DNA of 64,000 nt from Chryseobacterium sp. SN22 (GCF_008329705.1 NZ_VTSX01000008.1:62001-126000); one strand, 5' to 3'; positions 9,488 through 19,305 are shown, counted from the stretch's first letter. Program-made: numbers and translations. Notes: generated by a model not told the origin, from the sequence alone.

Positions 9488-9892
9488 TTAATAAGAAGCC
9501 ATTTTGGTGTCTGAAGAGGAAGCCTTGGCTTTTTTATGGTGGAAAAGTACCATGTTGTAATCTCTTTTCAGGAATGTCACCTCACCCCTTACATCGGAAA
9601 ACTGGTAAAAAGCATCAGTTGCAGTAAATTCCGGCATTTCGTCATTCTTTTTAAGCTCGTAGGTTTTTCCGTCCAGCCTTACTGTAACCGTATTTTGGGT
9701 TTCATTGATAGTCAATTCAAGCTGATCGCCGAAATCATCAGTATATATCTCTTTGGTGATATGATCAGCATTCTTTTTTATATCAGCAACATTTTCAAGA
9801 TTTGCTTCTTCTTCCTTTGACTGATGCCGACACGCTGCCAGGGTAAGTAACGGTATTAAAGCAATAGTAATGGTTTTCAATAATTTTCTCAT
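9488..9892 (-). CDS. Small lipoprotein, possibly MliC-like
   Basis: A 134-residue lipoprotein with a clear lipobox LAAC (Cys at about 21) and a charged linker. A single beta-rich domain has the pattern DDFGDQLELTI ... VTVRLDGKTYELKK. That order (strand, LDGK, Y.L) recalls the MliC lysozyme-inhibitor fold. The family's conserved cysteines and the SG.rY loop are not obvious, so the assignment is tentative. The C-terminal tail (KKAKASSSDTKMASY) is low in complexity. It is the first gene of the pair with the META lipoprotein. Confidence 0.55.
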   Translation of the reverse strand: MRKLLKTITIALIPLLTLAACRHQSKEEEANLENVADIKKNADHITKEIYTDDFGDQLELTINETQNTVTVRLDGKTYELKKNDEMPEFTATDAFYQFSDVRGEVTFLKRDYNMVLFHHKKAKASSSDTKMASY

Positions 9893-10543
9893 AATAATAA
9901 GTGATTTTTCGGTGATTCATGAATAGGTATGCTGTTATCCTATAAAATTACAAATTATTTAATCATAATGTGTTAATTTTTAATAAATTAATTAAAAATT
10001 CTTATGTTATAATTATTATGCTTTTATTTTTAATCGGTCGAAAAACGAAATGGCATTTACAAAAACCATGCTAAGAATGGCAATCAGGATAAAAAAATTG
10101 ATATAAAATGATGAATCTGATTTCAAAACTATGTATTTCCAAAGATAAGAATATTAAGGACGCAATATTTGATTAGGATTTCATTCAGGTGCTTAAATAT
10201 TTGGACAGTTGATCAGAGGGTACATCTATAAATACGTCGGTTTTTAAATTTAAATTAAATATTAACATTTTTATTTATCAATAATTTAAATATCAGGGGT
10301 TAAATTAATTGTTTTATATAAATTAATTCTTATTTTAATATATTTTAACATTAAAATGAATATTTATTACCGTTTATTGCCATATCATAATGCTGTACAG
10401 GTATTTTATAAATGTGTAACCTTTAGTTATGTGTTTTTAAGTCAGGTGGTTAAATTGATGTTATGATAGTTTATTAATAAAATTCAGTTATTTTAAAGTA
10501 GTGTTAAATATTGTTAATATAAATATATTGCAACAAAACTATC
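9893..10543. other. AT-rich intergenic region without a recognised gene
   Basis: About 650 bases of very AT-rich DNA between divergent genes. I see no long reading frame, no RNA gene and no convincing inverted repeats. A short open stretch on the minus strand (about 10023-10160) would encode a hydrophobic segment, but it has no start and ends at a stop on both sides. The left end must hold the promoter of the lipoprotein pair. Confidence 0.5.
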
Positions 10544-10575
10544 TTGAAACTTAAGAAAACTAAAAACTACCTTTG
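10544..10575 (+). promoter_or_regulatory. Bacteroidota-type promoter
   Basis: A -33 TTG (10544-10546) is spaced 21 bases from a -7 element TACCTTTG (10568-10575), a full match to the TTG / TAnnTTTG consensus. The transcript would start near 10582, leaving a leader of only about five bases before the ATG at 10587. Confidence 0.7.
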
Positions 10576-10586
10576 TCACAGAAATC

Positions 10587-10979
10587 ATGAGAAACTATAT
10601 CGTATATTTTTTGACCGCCCTTTTTCTTCTTTTCGTAGTGGAAAGCAAGATCAATGTAAGGACTTTAAAAAGTAATTATACAAACCATACTTCTCAGAAT
10701 TTACCAAAAAAGGCAAACCGTCTCAACCAGACTTATGAGAAACTGACGGTTCATCAGTCGCCCGATAACACGGCCAATGCTTATTCTCTGGAAATTACAG
10801 AAGATAATTTCCAGTTCTCAGACAGTTTTCAGGCCGTTATTGTTTTCGCCGGTGTTTTCACTTTGGTGTATATCTTCGGACTGAAAAGTTTCAAAAAATC
10901 AAAGCCTGTTCTGCACGGCTTTTTATCAGGATTTTCTACAGTTAAAAAGTTTATTCTGATCCGTTCCATAAGAATTTAA
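10587..10979 (+). CDS. Small membrane protein of unknown function
   Basis: A 130-residue protein with an N-terminal hydrophobic segment (about 4-19, signal or anchor) and a second helix (about 81-99, AVIVFAGVFTLVYIFGL). Between them is a polar, probably periplasmic stretch, and the C-terminus is basic. I recognise no domain. A good promoter lies directly upstream. The RND efflux genes follow in the same direction after 145 bases with no clear terminator and no clear promoter of their own, so this gene may be the first of the efflux transcript. No regulatory function can be claimed. Confidence 0.6.
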   Translation: MRNYIVYFLTALFLLFVVESKINVRTLKSNYTNHTSQNLPKKANRLNQTYEKLTVHQSPDNTANAYSLEITEDNFQFSDSFQAVIVFAGVFTLVYIFGLKSFKKSKPVLHGFLSGFSTVKKFILIRSIRI

Positions 10980-11124
10980 ACATTCTCTTTTCCAAAGTTT
11001 TTTTCTGCTGATCCGTTCGGCGGAAATCCTCCTGCGTTGTGTTGCCGGTAATCACCACAGCCGCAGTATCCTTATTGCCATTTTCCTATTTAAAACATTA
11101 ACGATTTACATAAACTCTACCATT

Positions 11125-12210
11125 ATGATTAAAAGAGTTGTCGCAGGCATTGCGCTAAGCAGTATTTTTTTGTTCACCGGTTGCAACAAGAAAACAGAAG
11201 AAAAAGAAGAAGCCACGGTATATCCCGTAACCACACCGGTAGTGATGGATACGGTGATTGATAAAGAATTTGTGGCTCAGATCAGATCGGTAAAGAACAT
11301 TGAGGTCCGTGCCCAGGAAAAAGGCTTCCTCGAAAAGATCTTTGTAGACGAAGGACAGTTTGTCCGTCAGGGGCAGACCTTATTCCGGATTATGCCGAAA
11401 CTCTATCAGGCAGAACTCCTGAAAGCCCAGGCGGAAGTTGCCCAGGCTACGATCGAACTGAAAAACGCCAGCACCCTGGCAAATAACAACATTGTTTCCA
11501 AAAATGAAAGATCCATGGCCAAAGCCAAGCTGGATGCAGCCAACGCCGAAGCCAAGCTGGCACAGATCCATCTTTCGTTTACGGACATCAAAGCTCCGTT
11601 TTCCGGAATTATCGACAGGATTCCTTTGAAATTGGGAAGTCTAGTGGATGAGGGAGATTTACTCACCTCCCTCTCCGATAACAACGATATTTATACTTAC
11701 TTCAATGTTTCGGAACCCGAATACCTGAATTACCAGAGAAATGCAGCTTCCCGGGGAAGCAATCAGGTAGCTTTGGTTATGGCAAACGGCGATGTTTTCC
11801 CGCAGAAAGGGGAAGTACAGACTATTGAAGGACAGTTTGACAGCGAAACCGGAAACATTGCATTCAGGGCGAAATTCCCGAATCCCGATAAGCTGCTGAG
11901 AAACGGAGAGACCGGAAAAATAAGAATGACCCTGCCTTTGAAAAACGCCATGCTTATTCCTCAAAAAGCAACCTATGAAATCCAGGATCAGAAATACGTA
12001 TTCGTAGTGGACAAAAACGGAACCGTAAAATCAAGGAACATAAAAGTAGCGTATGAGCTTCCTGATGTTTATGTGATAGCTTCCGGACTTTCCACAGGAG
12101 ATAAGATATTGCTGGAAGGTGTTCAGAAAGTGAAAGACGATCAGAAAGTCCAGGTAAAGGCTCAGGACCCTAAAAAAGTTCTTCAGTCATTGAAATTAAA
12201 AGCAGAGTAG
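11125..12210 (+). CDS. RND efflux periplasmic adaptor (membrane fusion protein)
   Basis: A 361-residue lipoprotein adaptor linking an inner-membrane RND pump to an outer-membrane channel. The lipobox is FTGC (Cys20). Domains run as expected for AcrA/HlyD proteins: the first lipoyl half (EVRAQEKGFLEKIFVDEGQFVRQG, about 56-79), an alpha-hairpin of about 60 residues, the second lipoyl half (FTDIKAPFSGIID, about 152-164), then beta-barrel and membrane-proximal domains. It is followed by the pump (24-base gap) and the outer-membrane factor, giving a complete tripartite system. Drug specificity cannot be read from the sequence. Confidence 0.93.
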   Translation: MIKRVVAGIALSSIFLFTGCNKKTEEKEEATVYPVTTPVVMDTVIDKEFVAQIRSVKNIEVRAQEKGFLEKIFVDEGQFVRQGQTLFRIMPKLYQAELLKAQAEVAQATIELKNASTLANNNIVSKNERSMAKAKLDAANAEAKLAQIHLSFTDIKAPFSGIIDRIPLKLGSLVDEGDLLTSLSDNNDIYTYFNVSEPEYLNYQRNAASRGSNQVALVMANGDVFPQKGEVQTIEGQFDSETGNIAFRAKFPNPDKLLRNGETGKIRMTLPLKNAMLIPQKATYEIQDQKYVFVVDKNGTVKSRNIKVAYELPDVYVIASGLSTGDKILLEGVQKVKDDQKVQVKAQDPKKVLQSLKLKAE

Positions 12211-12234
12211 GACTCATTAATGAAGTAAGTAATT

Positions 12235-15200
12235 ATGTTTAAAAAATTCATTCGCAGACCTGTTCTGTCTATCGTAATCTCACTGATTATTGTATTTATG
12301 GGGATTTTGTCACTGGTAAAACTTCCGGTAACCCAATTCCCTTCCATTTCGCCGCCCAAAGTAAATATTACCGCAGAATATCCGGGAGCCAATAACGAAT
12401 TGTTGATCAAATCCGTGGTTATTCCGTTGGAAAGAGGTCTGAACGGGGTGCCCGGGATGAAATATATGACTTCCGATGCCGGAAACGACGGGGAAGCATC
12501 CATCCAGGTGGTTTTCGACCTGGGAACCGATCCTAATGTAGCGGCTGTAAACGTTCAGAACCGGGTATCTTCCGTAGTAAACAAACTTCCGCCACTGGTG
12601 GTGCGTGAAGGGGTGAAAATTACCCGTGAAGAACCTAACATGCTGATGTACATCAACCTGTACAGTGATGACCCGAAAGCCGATCAGAAATTCCTTTTCA
12701 ACTATGCCGATATCAACGTGATGTCCGAACTGAAAAGGGTAAGTGGGGTAGGGTTTGCCGACATTCTCGGAACCAGGGAATATGCCATGCGGATCTGGCT
12801 GAAACCGGACCGTCTGACGGCTTACAGCATTTCCGCAGATGAAGTAATGGATGCCCTGAACCAGCAGAGTCTCGAAGCTTCTCCTGGTAAAACAGGGGAA
12901 AGTTCCGGGAAAAGATCCCAGTCTTTCGAATATATTTTAAAATATCCGGGACGTTTCAATAACGAAAAGGACTATGGAAATATCATCCTGAAAGCGAATC
13001 CCAACGGAGAATTCATCAGATTAAAAGATGTGGCCGATATCGAATTCGGTTCGTCCATGTACGATATCTATTCTACCCTGAATGGTAAGCCTTCCGCAGC
13101 GATCACAGTGAAACAATCCTACGGTTCCAATGCAAGTGACGTTATCAAAAACGTAAAATCGCTGATGGCAGAACTGCAGAAGACTACTTTCCCTAAAGGA
13201 ATGCATTATGACATCAGTTACGACGTTTCCAAGTTCCTTGATGCTTCAATTGAAAAAGTAGTTCATACCCTCTTTGAAGCCTTTATTCTGGTAGCGATTG
13301 TGGTATTCCTGTTTTTGGGAGACTGGCGTTCTACCTTGATTCCGGCGATTGCCGTTCCGGTTTCACTGATCGGTACCTTTGCCGTGATGTCCGCGTTCGG
13401 GATTACCCTGAACATGATCTCGCTCTTTGCTTTGGTGATGGCCATCGGGGTGGTTGTCGATGATGCGATCGTGGTGATTGAAGCCGTCCATGCTAAAATG
13501 GAGGAAAAACATTTGTCTCCTTTGAAAGCAACCGAAGAGGCCATGCATGAAATCAGCGGAGCGATTATTGCGATTACACTGGTAATGGCATCCGTATTCA
13601 TTCCGATTGCATTCATGTCCGGACCAGTTGGGGTATTCTACCGTCAGTTTTCAATTACTATGGCTTCTGCGATCATCCTCTCCGGAGTAGTGGCCTTAAC
13701 ATTGACGCCTGCTCTATGTGCTTTAATCCTGAAGAACAACCACGGGAAAGCGAAGAAAAGAACTCCTGTGACCATATTTTTGGATAAATTCAATAATTTA
13801 TTTACAAAAGGAGCCGGGAAATATGAAAAGTTGCTGAACAAAACCGTTAAAAAGAAAACATTTACCCTGCCGCTGTTACTGGCGTTTTGTGCATGCACCT
13901 TCTTTTTAAGCAATTCATTGCCTTCCGGGTTTATTCCGGCAGAAGACCAGGGGATGATCTATGCCATTATTCAGACCCCGCCGGGATCTACGTTGGAAAG
14001 AACCAACCAGATTGCCAAAGAATTGCTGAGAGAATCTGAAGGCATTGATGGCGTACAATCCGTTTCTTCACTGGCAGGGTACGAGATCCTAACGGAAGGA
14101 ACCGGTTCCAACTCCGGTACCTGTCTGATCAATCTTAAAAGCTGGGAAGACCGTAAAGAATCGGCTGCTGAAATCATTGAAAAGCTGGAAGAAAAAGCCA
14201 AGAATATTCCGGGGGCCAATATAGAATTTTTCCAGCCGCCTTCCATTCCCGGATATGGTGCGGCAGGAGGTTTTGAACTCCGCCTGCTGGATAAGGCCGG
14301 AAGCGGTGACTATCAGAAAATGGAGAAAGTAAGCAACGACTTTGTAAAGGAACTGAAAAAACGTCCTGAGCTGGGTTCGGCATTTACCTTCTATTCAGCA
14401 AGTTTCCCTCAGTATATGCTGAAAATAGACAATGACCTGGCCGAGCAGAAAGGAGTGACGATTGAAAATGCGATGGATAACTTATCTACCCTGATCGGCT
14501 CCAACTACGAAACCAGTTTTATCCGTTTCGACAGGCCTTACAAGGTTATTGTTCAGGCGGGCCCGCAGTATCGTGCTTTGCCGAGCGACCTCTTAAAATT
14601 ATATGTAAAAAATAATAAAGATGAAATGGTACCGTACTCCGACTTCATGCATCTGGAAAAAGTTTACGGTTTATCAGAGATTACAAGACACAATATGTAT
14701 AATTCTGCCGAGGTGAGCGGAACTCCGGCACCGGGATACAGTTCGGGACAGGCCATTGCAGCCATTAAAGAAGTGGCGGATAAAACGCTTCCGAGAGGTT
14801 TCGGGATCGACTGGGCCGGTATTTCCAAGGATGAAGTGAGCCGTGGCAATGAAGCAATCTATATCTTCCTGGTGTGTTTAGGATTTGTTTACCTGATTCT
14901 TGCCGCCCAGTACGAAAGCTTTATTCTTCCGCTCCCGGTAATTCTATCGTTACCGACGGGAATCTTCGGAGCGTTCTTATGCCTGAAATTATTAGGGCTG
15001 GAAAACAACATCTACGCTCAGGTAGCCATGGTCATGCTGATTGGCCTCTTAGGAAAGAATGCCGTACTGATTGTAGAGTTTGCCGTGCAGAAGAAAGCCG
15101 AGGAAGGAATTCCTGTTGCCAAAGCTGCCATTGAAGGGGCTGCCATCCGTTTCCGTCCGATTCTGATGACCTCATTTGCCTTTATTGCCGGTTTGATTCC

Positions 15201-15429
15201 ATTGGTGCTCGCTACCGGACCTGGAGCAATTGGTAACCGGACCATCGGTACTGCCGCCGCAGGCGGGATGCTGATCGGAACAGTCTTCGGACTGATGATT
15301 ATCCCCGGATTGTATTACATTTTCGGAACATTAGCGGATAAGTCGAAACTGGCCCGGTATGAAGAAGAAAACCCTTTAACAGAACAAACAGAACCGTATC
15401 AACACGATGATAAATATGAAGACTTATAA
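12235..15429 (+). CDS. RND multidrug efflux permease (HAE1, AcrB-like)
   Basis: A 1064-residue pump, the usual AcrB length. The first helix follows FIRRPVLS, and there are two six-helix bundles with large porter/docking loops after helices 1 and 7. The proton-relay aspartate pair is present in GVVVDDAIVVIE (about 405-416), which with the length and motifs marks the hydrophobe/amphiphile exporter (HAE1) group, not a heavy-metal exporter. The C-terminal bundle keeps GNRTIGTAAAGGM. The gene overlaps the start of the outer-membrane factor by 14 bases, suggesting translational coupling. Confidence 0.95.
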   Translation: MFKKFIRRPVLSIVISLIIVFMGILSLVKLPVTQFPSISPPKVNITAEYPGANNELLIKSVVIPLERGLNGVPGMKYMTSDAGNDGEASIQVVFDLGTDPNVAAVNVQNRVSSVVNKLPPLVVREGVKITREEPNMLMYINLYSDDPKADQKFLFNYADINVMSELKRVSGVGFADILGTREYAMRIWLKPDRLTAYSISADEVMDALNQQSLEASPGKTGESSGKRSQSFEYILKYPGRFNNEKDYGNIILKANPNGEFIRLKDVADIEFGSSMYDIYSTLNGKPSAAITVKQSYGSNASDVIKNVKSLMAELQKTTFPKGMHYDISYDVSKFLDASIEKVVHTLFEAFILVAIVVFLFLGDWRSTLIPAIAVPVSLIGTFAVMSAFGITLNMISLFALVMAIGVVVDDAIVVIEAVHAKMEEKHLSPLKATEEAMHEISGAIIAITLVMASVFIPIAFMSGPVGVFYRQFSITMASAIILSGVVALTLTPALCALILKNNHGKAKKRTPVTIFLDKFNNLFTKGAGKYEKLLNKTVKKKTFTLPLLLAFCACTFFLSNSLPSGFIPAEDQGMIYAIIQTPPGSTLERTNQIAKELLRESEGIDGVQSVSSLAGYEILTEGTGSNSGTCLINLKSWEDRKESAAEIIEKLEEKAKNIPGANIEFFQPPSIPGYGAAGGFELRLLDKAGSGDYQKMEKVSNDFVKELKKRPELGSAFTFYSASFPQYMLKIDNDLAEQKGVTIENAMDNLSTLIGSNYETSFIRFDRPYKVIVQAGPQYRALPSDLLKLYVKNNKDEMVPYSDFMHLEKVYGLSEITRHNMYNSAEVSGTPAPGYSSGQAIAAIKEVADKTLPRGFGIDWAGISKDEVSRGNEAIYIFLVCLGFVYLILAAQYESFILPLPVILSLPTGIFGAFLCLKLLGLENNIYAQVAMVMLIGLLGKNAVLIVEFAVQKKAEEGIPVAKAAIEGAAIRFRPILMTSFAFIAGLIPLVLATGPGAIGNRTIGTAAAGGMLIGTVFGLMIIPGLYYIFGTLADKSKLARYEEENPLTEQTEPYQHDDKYEDL

Positions 15430-16858
15430 TAAATATATAGCAGCCATTGCCTTATCGCTTGTTTTATCAAGCTGTAAGGCGCCGATGGCGACCGTCATAA
15501 AAGATGAGGTGAAAGAAAATGTACCTCAGAACTTCAATCAGGAAGACCAGGGAGACACCAATAACAACAGCGGAACGACCCCCTGGAGACAGTTTTTCAC
15601 AGATCCTAATTTAGTATCCCTGATTGAAACGTCGCTAAAAAACAATCAGGAGCTGATGATTACCCTGCAGGAAATCGAAATCGCCAAAAGCAGTGTTCTT
15701 GCTAAAAAAGGAAGGTTGACCCCTACGGTTAGTGCCGGAGGCGGTGCAGGGATAACAAAAGTGGGACGTTACACCAGCGAAGGAGCCGGTGATGCCAGCA
15801 CAGATATTGAACCCGGGAAAGCAGTGCCCGATCCGATCATGAACTTTGGAGGTGGCCTGACGGCCAATTGGGAAATCGACATCTGGAAAAAACTGAGAAC
15901 GGAAAAAGAATCTGCTGTTGCCCATTATCTTTCAACGGTAGAAGGCAAAAACTTCGTGCTGTCGAATCTTATTGAAGAGGTGGCAGATAATTACTACGAT
16001 TTGTTGGCGCTTGACAACCAGTTGGATATTATCCAGCAGTACATCAAGCTTCAGCAGAAGGCACTGGAAATCTCAAAGATCCAGAAAGAAGCGGCGGCGG
16101 CTACCGAACTTGCGGTGAAGAAATTTGAGGCTGAGCTTGCCAAATCCAAAGCAACGGAATACACCATCCGACAGGAAATCACCGAAAAGGAAAATGAGAT
16201 CAATGCCCTTTGCGGACGTTATCCGCAGCCGATCATAAGAACAAAGGAGAATTTTATGACGACGATCCCGCAGACGGTTTATACCGGGATCCCCTCACAG
16301 TTGCTGGCAAACCGTCCCGACATCAAGCAGGCCGAGCTGGAGCTAAAATCTTCAAAACTGGATGTGGAAGCCGCAAGAAAAGAATTCTATCCTACACTGG
16401 AGATTTCTGCTACACTGGGATTAGAGGCATTTAAGCCTTCTTATCTTGTAAAGCTGCCTGAATCCATGGCGGCCAGCCTTGCCGGGGAACTGGCAGGTCC
16501 GCTGATCAATAAGAGCGCGATTAAAGCCAACTTCCAGGCGGCAGATGCAAAACAGATCCAGGCCTTGTATGAATACGATAAAACGATTCTAAATGCCTAT
16601 CTGGATGTAGCGAATCTGATGTCGAAGATTAAAAATATCGATCAGTATTACCAATTGAAATCCCAGGAAACAAAATCGCTTGAACAATCCATAGATATTG
16701 CGAATCAGCTGTTCCGGAATTCCAGAGCCGATTACCTTGAGGTTCTTTTGAACCAGAGGGATGCACTGGATGCCAAAATGGAACTGGTGGAAGCAAAACA
16801 AAAACAGCTGAGTACAGTTGTCGACATTTACAAAAGCTTAGGCGGAGGCTGGAAGTGA
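15416..16858 (+). CDS. RND efflux outer-membrane factor lipoprotein (TolC/OprM family)
   Basis: About 480 residues with a lipobox LSSC and two repeats of the outer-membrane efflux domain. TPWRQFFTDPNLVSLIETSL near the N-terminus, the mid-protein LLANRPDIKQAELEL and the final EAKQKQLSTVVDIYKSLGGGWK are standard for NodT/OprM-type channels. Two in-frame starts exist (15407 and 15416). I use the second because it gives a normal signal peptide, MKTYNKYIAAIAL. The start lies inside the last codons of the pump gene. It completes the tripartite efflux operon, which then ends at two successive hairpins. Confidence 0.93.
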   Translation: MKTYNKYIAAIALSLVLSSCKAPMATVIKDEVKENVPQNFNQEDQGDTNNNSGTTPWRQFFTDPNLVSLIETSLKNNQELMITLQEIEIAKSSVLAKKGRLTPTVSAGGGAGITKVGRYTSEGAGDASTDIEPGKAVPDPIMNFGGGLTANWEIDIWKKLRTEKESAVAHYLSTVEGKNFVLSNLIEEVADNYYDLLALDNQLDIIQQYIKLQQKALEISKIQKEAAAATELAVKKFEAELAKSKATEYTIRQEITEKENEINALCGRYPQPIIRTKENFMTTIPQTVYTGIPSQLLANRPDIKQAELELKSSKLDVEAARKEFYPTLEISATLGLEAFKPSYLVKLPESMAASLAGELAGPLINKSAIKANFQAADAKQIQALYEYDKTILNAYLDVANLMSKIKNIDQYYQLKSQETKSLEQSIDIANQLFRNSRADYLEVLLNQRDALDAKMELVEAKQKQLSTVVDIYKSLGGGWK

Positions 16859-16883
16859 TTGTAAATCCTTAATGTTTTAAAAG

Positions 16884-16920
16884 AAAAGAGGCTGCCCGCA
16901 AGGAACAGCCTCTTTTCGAT
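16884..16920 (+). terminator. Terminator of the RND efflux operon
   Basis: An 11-bp perfect stem (16884-16894 with 16906-16916, arm AAAAGAGGCTG) with an 11-base loop. The T-run is part of the stem. Confidence 0.75.
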
Positions 16921-16942
16921 TAAAACTGAAAACGTTAATAAA

Positions 16943-16966
16943 AAAGGTTCCCGTTAAAGAACCTTT
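16943..16966. terminator. Second, weaker hairpin behind the efflux operon
   Basis: An 8-bp stem (AAAGGTTC / GAACCTTT) with an 8-base loop CCGTTAAA and no good T-tract afterwards. It may back up the first terminator or serve as a 3' stabiliser. Confidence 0.4.
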
Positions 16967-17421
16967 CCCCTGATTGTCCGTATTGCAACAGACAACTACA
17001 TTAATTTGTATAAATGGTTATTAATTTCTAAAAAAAGGTTATTAGTTTTATTTAAAAAATTAAATTTAAAAAAACCAGCCTTCCTTAAAAGTAATTATTC
17101 CGAATAAGGAAGGTGGTGAGATTTATGAATAGAATCATCATGTTTTTTTTATTAGTTTTTACCCTGAAATTTATCTTACCGTGTTTTTTTAAAGGTTCTA
17201 TTCATTAAATCTTAAAGGTGGTCTCTGCTTAATTTTGTTTTCGGTTTAGTTTTCTGATTTCAAAATTATCATCTTACACTCATAAAAAAAAATGGTTGTT
17301 GTCTCGATTTATAAATTATGACGTCTTAATTCGTGAATTGGGGATATTTAATGAGTTGATCCTGAATTTATTATTTTGTAAAATAGAAATAGTTCGATAA
17401 ATGCCATTAATTCATTCCTTA
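16967..17421. other. AT-rich intergenic region with inverted repeats and one tiny ORF
   Basis: No recognised gene. It contains a 9-bp inverted repeat CCTTCCTTA/TAAGGAAGG (17079-17087, 17105-17113) and a 10-bp inverted repeat ATGAATAGAA/TTCTATTCAT (17125-17134, 17196-17205). The latter brackets a 27-codon ORF listed separately. Confidence 0.5.
17125..17208 (+). CDS. Possible 27-residue hydrophobic small protein
   Basis: An ATG-to-TAA frame of 27 codons that reads as a single hydrophobic helix with basic ends (starts MNRIIMFFLLVF, ends KGSIH). A purine-rich GGTGGTGAG lies 7-15 bases before the ATG, but Shine-Dalgarno signals carry little weight in this phylum. The DNA is AT-rich, so a hydrophobic frame can arise by chance. 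Listed as a candidate only. Confidence 0.2.
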   Translation: MNRIIMFFLLVFTLKFILPCFFKGSIH

Positions 17422-17454
17422 TTGATAAAAAGTGAGGTATTTTATGTACTTTTG
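17422..17454 (+). promoter_or_regulatory. Bacteroidota-type promoter of the TPR/AraC regulator
   Basis: TTG (17422-17424), a 22-base spacer, then TACTTTTG (17447-17454). It implies a start near 17461 and supports translation from the GTG at 17487. Confidence 0.65.
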
Positions 17455-17486
17455 ATGCCAGATTGTAGAGAAGATAATTTACTAAG

Positions 17487-19214
17487 GTGGTTCAAAAACT
17501 ATTATTTCTCATTTTTACCGGAATTTTTACAGCCCTCCTGTCTCAGGATGGCTATAATGATTTCTATAAACTGCGTGAGAAATATGAGAATTTTTCTGAG
17601 AACGATCAGAAGGCCTTTCCTTTACTTCAGCCATATATCGATAAGGCAAAAAGGGAGAAGAATTATGAAAAACTTGTTCAGGGGTATAAAGATGCGGTAT
17701 ATTTTGCTTTTTTAAGTGAAGATAAACTGAAATATGCCGACAGTATGATCTGGGCGGCAAACCAGTCCAGGAGCGAAGACCTACGGATTATTTCGCATAT
17801 TGATAAAGGTGTCGTCTATTATTACCATTATAAAAAGTATCAGCTTGCCCTGAATGAATACCTGGAAGCCTATAAATACTCGAAAAATACGAAGAACGAA
17901 TATCTGAAATACCAGAACCTTTACCACATCGGGGTTATAAAAAGTTATTTGGGGTATTATGAAGATGCTTCCGAACTTTTTATGAAATGTCTTGTTCATT
18001 ACGGTGAAAAAACCAGCACCATCACGAAGCTTCATCCAAACGAAATTTATAATAATAAAAAAGGATACCTGAACAGCCTGTATCAGATGATTATCTGCTA
18101 TCGCCATCTCGGTAATTACAAAGAAGCGGATAAGGCCATAGAGACCGGCTTTGCTGAAATCGGTAATAATCCGGAATATGAACTTGAAAAAGGCTACTTT
18201 CTGCTTTCCAGAGGGATTTCCGAACACAGGAACAACCGTTTCCAGCTGGCACTGAAAAATTTAAACGAATCGCTACCGGCCATTAAGAGCAGCCGTGATT
18301 TTGCAAGGCTTTCCGTAGGGTATTTTTATATTGGAAAAAGCTATGCCAGCCTGAAAAAAACGAAAGAATCCGTTGCCTATTTCAAAAAGATCGACTCGAT
18401 CTTCCGCAAGCACCAGTTTATGCTTCCTGAATTAAGGGAAAATTATGAAATACTGATCGATTACTCCAAGAAAGAAAACAATCAGGCCCAGCAGCTGTAT
18501 TATACCAACCAGCTCCTGAAAGCGGACAGCATTATGTCGAAGGATTTCATTTATCTTTCTCCGAAAATGCACAAGGACTACGATACCAATAATTTACTGG
18601 AAGAAAAAGATAAGCTTCAGAAAATAAATTATCTCGGAACCATTATCATCATTGTACTGATCGTTTGGGCAATAGGGTTGGTGGCTCTTTTGACCAGGAG
18701 ACATAAAAAAGCAAAGGAAATCCAGCAGAAATATGTGTTGGTAGAGGAGAAGTTCACAGCCAGCCAGAATCCTGAGAAAATAGAAGAGCCCGCGCCGGCA
18801 ATCCTTCAGTTGGTGGAAGAAAAGAAATTCAGCCTGAATGAAAATAAGGTGGAAGAACTGCTGCAGAAGCTGAAAGCCTTTGAAGATAAAAAGGAATTTA
18901 CCCAAAAAGGACTCACCATCAGCAAGCTGGCTTCCCAACTCGGAACCAACTCCAACTACCTTTCCCAAGTCATCAATGAATACAAAAAAGTAAACTTTAA
19001 CAAATACCTGAGCGAACTCCGCATCAACTATATTACCAACCTTCTGTTTGAGGACAGGAAATATTTAAAATACAACATCGAAACCCTCGCCCGGGAATGC
19101 GGCATCGCATCCCGGCAGAATTTCTCCGATCTTTTCTATGAAATCAACGGGATCCGCCCTACTGATTTTGTTAAAAAGAGAAGAGAAGAATTGGAGAATA
19201 ACGGGAATATATAA
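17487..19214 (+). CDS. Membrane-anchored TPR-AraC transcriptional regulator
   Basis: A 575-residue protein. An N-terminal signal-like segment (QKLLFLIFTGIFTALLSQ) precedes about 340 residues of helical repeats of TPR type. A single transmembrane helix (about 377-399, LGTIIIIVLIVWAIGLVALL), a charged linker and a C-terminal AraC/HTH_18 DNA-binding domain (about 465-570, ISKLASQLGTNSNYLSQVIN and the second helix near ASRQNFSDLFYE) follow. The layout implies a periplasmic sensor passing a signal through the membrane to a tethered regulator. The start is a GTG; an in-frame TAA at 17475 rules out longer forms, and no later start would keep the signal sequence. The ligand and targets are unknown. 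Confidence 0.8.
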   Translation: MVQKLLFLIFTGIFTALLSQDGYNDFYKLREKYENFSENDQKAFPLLQPYIDKAKREKNYEKLVQGYKDAVYFAFLSEDKLKYADSMIWAANQSRSEDLRIISHIDKGVVYYYHYKKYQLALNEYLEAYKYSKNTKNEYLKYQNLYHIGVIKSYLGYYEDASELFMKCLVHYGEKTSTITKLHPNEIYNNKKGYLNSLYQMIICYRHLGNYKEADKAIETGFAEIGNNPEYELEKGYFLLSRGISEHRNNRFQLALKNLNESLPAIKSSRDFARLSVGYFYIGKSYASLKKTKESVAYFKKIDSIFRKHQFMLPELRENYEILIDYSKKENNQAQQLYYTNQLLKADSIMSKDFIYLSPKMHKDYDTNNLLEEKDKLQKINYLGTIIIIVLIVWAIGLVALLTRRHKKAKEIQQKYVLVEEKFTASQNPEKIEEPAPAILQLVEEKKFSLNENKVEELLQKLKAFEDKKEFTQKGLTISKLASQLGTNSNYLSQVINEYKKVNFNKYLSELRINYITNLLFEDRKYLKYNIETLARECGIASRQNFSDLFYEINGIRPTDFVKKRREELENNGNI

Positions 19215-19305
19215 ATCGCAAGATGTATTTAATTTGAATAGTCAGCATTTATGGTTTGCATGATAAAAGCTTACGGTTTTTAAATCAGAATTCTTTTATC
19301 TTCAT

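Noticed and set aside
10023..10160. Minus-strand hydrophobic fragment in the intergenic region
   Set aside because: No start codon at its upstream end and a stop immediately before it; AT-rich DNA gives hydrophobic frames by chance.
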